Shown here in pieces: positions 19,688-23,372 of a stretch of DNA of 23,372 nucleotides. A model generated the notes under the pieces. It made no database searches, was not told the DNA's origin, and saw nothing but the letters and a program-made list of their open reading frames with translations. This DNA comes from Gymnopilus junonius (Eukaryota; Basidiomycota; Agaricomycetes; Agaricales; Galerinaceae). The position numbers and the translations under genes are program-made. Each line of letters opens with the position of its first letter. Position 1 is the first letter of the stretch. The stretch is from the NCBI GenBank assembly GCA_015501075.1, contig JADNYJ010000484.1, positions 1 to 23,372 on the forward strand. Reading direction: 5' to 3'.

Positions 19688-22300
19688 CACGTTACACCGC
19701 GTCCGTGCGCCACCTGTGTCGGCTTATCTGGCATCTTGGAATTTAAATAACAATTTTCTATTGTACCGCGCTCCCCTGCATCAACCGTCAGTTTAGAGCC
19801 ATTGAAAGGCTCCTCGTAGAGACTTTCCTCGGCCTTTGATAGCGATGGACGACAAAAAGAATATAAGCATCCGAGTCAGCGGTCAGACTCCCAGATTACT
19901 AGATCAAATTTAGGAAGGGTAAAAGTCAAACTTTACGCCAAGAAAACAAGGTACATCGACGGGGACTTCCTTTGTCAACGATAAAAAAAATCTTTAAACC
20001 CTAACAATTTACTAGCGGCTTTAGTAATATTATCTTTGCCAGGTTCTCCTTTCGCGGGAGAAAACTTGAGTACTGAGATGGGTGGAGAGGAGAGGAGGAT
20101 CTTGCAAAGAAGTCCTCAAGAAAAAGAAGAGGAAGTCTGAAGAAGGACGCCTACCGCCGGCTTCAACTGAATTGAGGAAGACCGAATTACGAACATGTTC
20201 TTGAAATTCTCGTCGGGTCGTTGTTCGGTGTGGTTTGTCATCCTCCGACTCGTCCTCCGACTCCGTTGATCAGATTCGATAATGTCCTACGCAAAATTCT
20301 CATGAAGGTAATGCTGAGAATTCTTGGAAAAGTCTGCTGGTTACAGTTACTCTGAAGGCTGTCTTCTGATTCGGCGAGGGCCATTCTTCCATCTTGCGGA
20401 TGGCAATTTACGTGTATGTTCAGCAAAAAGTGCGCACAGCTTAGATACTTGCATGAGCATTGAATGGCACTGGGCGTACTATTGAATCGATCTTAAGTTA
20501 CTAGCAAATACGGAGCTTCTGGTGAACTCCTAATAAGTAATAAAGGCCTGGATCTGACGGGATCTGGACATTGACAAGAAATTTATATCTAGCGCACTGT
20601 TCAACCTCCCAGTTTTTTTACGTTCTGCAGTTGAGACAATATTTTGGACCCAACAAATGGGACACGGTCGTCATGCTATTGAAGTAGTTTCTTTTAGAGT
20701 ATGTCGCTCACCGAAATCCAGATATAAATTGAACGGGACAGACAACACTGAGACTCCCTGCCGCGAAGCTCGGTTGCTGACAGAGCCACCGGCGAACTCT
20801 GAAAGCTACGTTCATCTTCTCAGCCTTGGTTCACGCGACTCTCAAGTCTCTCAGTTCATGTCCTACACGATAATTTCTGGACTCATAAATGCAGTTGATG
20901 TTATTGGAGTCAATGCGCCAATGATTCGTTTTATTCGTCTATATAGAATATGAGGCAACAAATGTTCGGGCCATTGAATTTGGAGCGAGAGACACCCAGA
21001 TTTACTATCTGATGGCCTAAAATCATGAATCGAATGAAAGAAGACAGTTCTGTGAGCGTTTCAGGCTCTGAGAAGGTGAATTTCGACGTGTGCGCCACCA
21101 AATTCGAGGACGATGGGGTCATTTGGTCAAATAAACTTCGAGTGTTCATGCAATTGAAGTAATAGTATCGTCCCTATTACTTCATCTTGTTTCTATTATA
21201 GTCCACCTTTTCTCACAAAGTAACTGTCTGCTCACTTTGAGACCAGTCTTGAGTAAGAGAAAAAGTCTTTGATTCTCTCTTGCAGGACGCAGTGCGCTCG
21301 AATAACGTGCACGATGATCCTGATCTTAGAGTGCCAAGCCACATGTCAATCTCCGACGGAGATGAGGATCCTTCATCCGCTTAGGCGCGTGGAGAGCGCC
21401 GAAGAGACCTAGAAAGGAAAGTAGTCTCACACAGAGCAGATGCTGCGCCACGCAAATCTTCCACGCTCGTGGCATCATTGGCCTCGTTGTTTTAGAAGCT
21501 GGGAAATTCTGAGCTGCAGATCCACCTTTGCGCCAGGAGAAGCCGGAAAGATGTGACGGTTTCCGTCTGTGTCTGTGTCCGTGTTGAAGGTCAATATTCT
21601 GAGCTTCGAATGACGGAAAGATCCAGATCCAATGCATTAGCAAAGACCGCATTTTTTGAAAAAGGTTTATTCATAGTAGTAATGGATTGTGGCCGCGGAG
21701 GAAGTTATATCAGTTTTAGAACTTGAATCGGAAACCCTTGTCATGTGGTATCTATCCCATTTGAGTCCAGATACGCACCCATCTGGACGCGTTCAAAAAA
21801 TTTCTGTGACATTAACAAGAAATAGACTGCATATATAATATATCAGGTTTTGAAGCACTTTCATGAAGTATGCCGGGAATAATGTTAACTTTGGTATATT
21901 TGTTTGAAGGTGCCTTAATCATTGCGCTCGAGGGTAAGGTATGCATCTTGATTGGGATTTTCGACATAGTTGTGTATTCAAGGCATTTGTATTTTAGGAG
22001 CAACAGCATTTTTATATGATCGTGAATTTGGGATGCGTAGAGATTTTGGGTGCCCCGATATAAAACATGGCATGATGATGCTGAAGACGTCTCCATTTCT
22101 TGAGCGCGAAGAGGAACTTTGTTTTTTCCTTGCCTCCGGAACATCGTGCCAAAACAACGTAAAATCTGCAGAGAGGAGTACACCTGGAATGCCTGGTTGA
22201 TGTTAACTCCTCCGAAGGTCCATACCTCGGCCTTGATACAAATCTCAAAAGTGTCTGCACTGTACGCAGCAAATAGGGGCAAATAACGCGAGCACGTTAA

Positions 22301-22543
22301 TCACGTGAAGGTCTGGGCCGACTGTGACTCTGGAATCTGAGCCAACTGTGACTTACTCTGCTGCCTCTTGGAACCAGCCTCGTTGTCGATTACAGCCTCG
22401 TCATTGCAGACTGGGTGCTCGCCAGCCGATTTCGTCCGAATAGCTCCATTTTTGCTCATCTCTGGGGTCGTTGTCAATCTCGCCTTATTCAAAATCGAAT
22501 TTTCGGTGGTTGATTGTCGCGTGGCTACGCGAGTGACCACCAA
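22301..22543 (-). CDS. possible N-terminal exon of an unidentified protein
   Basis: Frame from ATG 22543 encoding 80 residues, hydrophilic and coding-like (MVVTRVATRQSTTENS, later NDEAVIDNEAGSKRQQSKSQ). This is the style of the disordered N-terminus of basidiomycete nuclear or F-box proteins. The frame ends just after TFT. A donor at 22307 (GTGATT) with acceptor at 22263 would carry it into a further open stretch (ADTFEICIKAE), but later exons do not resolve and no domain is visible. It may be a decayed gene. Confidence 0.35.
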   Translation of the reverse strand: MVVTRVATRQSTTENSILNKARLTTTPEMSKNGAIRTKSAGEHPVCNDEAVIDNEAGSKRQQSKSQLAQIPESQSAQTFT

Positions 22544-22732
22544 AACATTGAAGTTTGCCCATTGAGTGAATATATGCGCTGATTAACAAGCTACTTTGTA
22601 TCTCGGACTCGCTATATGCGTGAGTAAATCTCCACGTTCATGACTCTTCCTGATACACCTCCGTCGTCTAGAATAGAAAAGTTTCTTTGGAGTCCACTAC
22701 AAGTTATGCCTTTGAAAACTGGAAGACGAAGA

Positions 22733-23372
22733 CTACGCCTCTGTCAAGGTGACCTCTCTTAACTTGCGTGATGCCATATCAATCGCCTTTTCTACTTCAT
22801 CTTTGATCTTTTCGCGCCAGCTTGCCGATGATCGCGTTCCTTTCCAGCTCGTTCTCTCCAGTGTGTCCCACCATTCGCCTTGGTATGGATGGCCGGGTGA
22901 CCCAAGGTATCCCCAGGGTTTGGCAGTAGGAGGTTGAACGTATGGATTCAAAACCTCTGCCATAGATGGATAAACTGGTCCCGTGAAGTGTACGATGCTC
23001 GGGTCATTCATTTGCTCCATTGCAAGGCTCTTTCTGTCATCGGACGGGTAGTTTGCATATGTTCCCAAGCCTTGAGCGTTCCAGTTCAGATCGAGAGAAA
23101 CCCAGTTGTCTGCAAAAATCATGTTCAAGGCGTCTTGGTCACGAAACTTGGCGTTTTTCATTTCCATACCCAGCTTCTTCAATCTGTCCACCTCAAAGCG
23201 TGCCTTGGCCAAGTCTATAAGGAGGACTCCAGCATTGAAATACGGTCGCCTTTCCATCTTTTCGTGACCCATGGGATGTCCTATATCCCTCGCAGCGCCA
23301 ATACATTTTTCGCCAGGTCAACGTCCCACAATGGTTTCAAACTCTTCCGAACAAGGACATCAGCGTCCAGAT
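22733..23372 (-). CDS. glycosyltransferase family 8 protein, 3' part, one-base frameshift
   Basis: The gene enters from beyond the right edge and ends at TAA... on the minus strand at 22733, with C-terminus REVTLTEA. GT8 enzymes transfer a sugar from a nucleotide-sugar donor and retain its configuration. Visible features: LDADVLV (DxD metal/nucleotide-sugar motif) at the window edge, YFNAGVLLIDLAKAR, DQDALNMIFADNW, SLDLNWNAQGLG, IVHFTGP (C-terminal HxxGP-type motif) and HPYQGEWWDTL. The frame holding LDADVLV runs into TAG at 23283-23281, while ARDIGHPMGHEK and everything after it lie in another frame. One extra A in the A5 run (23306-23310) would give a continuous, family-like reading. No intron fits. 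Acceptor sugar unknown; glycogenin, galactinol-synthase-like and other GT8 branches all remain possible. Confidence 0.88.

Larger units (their letters stand above)
18072..21969. other. 3.9-kb gene-poor region
   Basis: Left end is the promoter and 5' leader of the transcription factor. Further right I find only short frames without motifs (for example near 20657-20953 plus and 20931-21149 or 21326-21652 minus) and the possible gene start at 19598 listed separately. A 12-bp unit is repeated twice at 20241-20264. No transposon, tRNA or array recognised. Confidence 0.45.

Noticed and set aside
20241..20264. 12-bp unit repeated twice
   Set aside because: Only two copies and low complexity; not an array or CRISPR.
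21326..21652. 108-codon minus-strand frame rich in Arg, His and Trp
   Set aside because: No recognisable domain, odd composition and no promoter or splice signals; likely chance.

Overview
The window looks like nuclear DNA of a filamentous basidiomycete, most likely an Agaricomycete. Genes are split by many short GT-AG introns (mostly 44-68 nt), and the recognisable proteins are typical of such fungi: a secreted GMC oxidoreductase, a Zn2Cys6 transcription factor, a CaMK-type kinase, a GT8 glycosyltransferase and small secreted proteins. I see no operons, rRNA, convincing tRNA, CRISPR array or intact transposon.

Layout. 115-1627 (+): a basidiomycete hypothetical protein whose reading frame is disturbed near 460-500. 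2112-4249 (-): a CaM-kinase-like protein kinase with every catalytic motif, but with a TTG where the start codon should be, a one-base frameshift at about 3657 and a C-terminal tail scattered over all three frames. 4837-5605 (-): an intact six-exon gene for a 161-residue secreted protein with eight cysteines in the mature part. 7395-8240 (+): an intronless leucine-rich hypothetical protein. 8723-8974 (-): a doubtful small ORF. 9182-9499 (-): a 105-residue beta-rich orphan protein. 10463-12931 (-): a complete secreted GMC oxidoreductase with 12 exons and 610 residues, whose splicing closes in phase at every junction. 15765-18071 (-): a Zn2Cys6 regulator of about 643 residues with a stop-free 168-nt intron inside the zinc cluster. 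18072-22732: a gene-poor stretch with only weak candidates. 22733-23372 (-): the C-terminal part of a GT8 glycosyltransferase that runs off the window and also carries a one-base frameshift.

The genes do not form an obvious pathway. The GMC enzyme and the cysteine-rich protein both enter the secretory pathway, and the regulator lies 2.8 kb upstream of the GMC gene on the same strand, but no regulatory link can be read from the sequence. The most notable signal is that three genes carry single-base frame disruptions while three multi-exon genes between them are perfectly clean. That means either real gene decay or local indel errors in the assembly. I did not find a convincing new multi-gene system.
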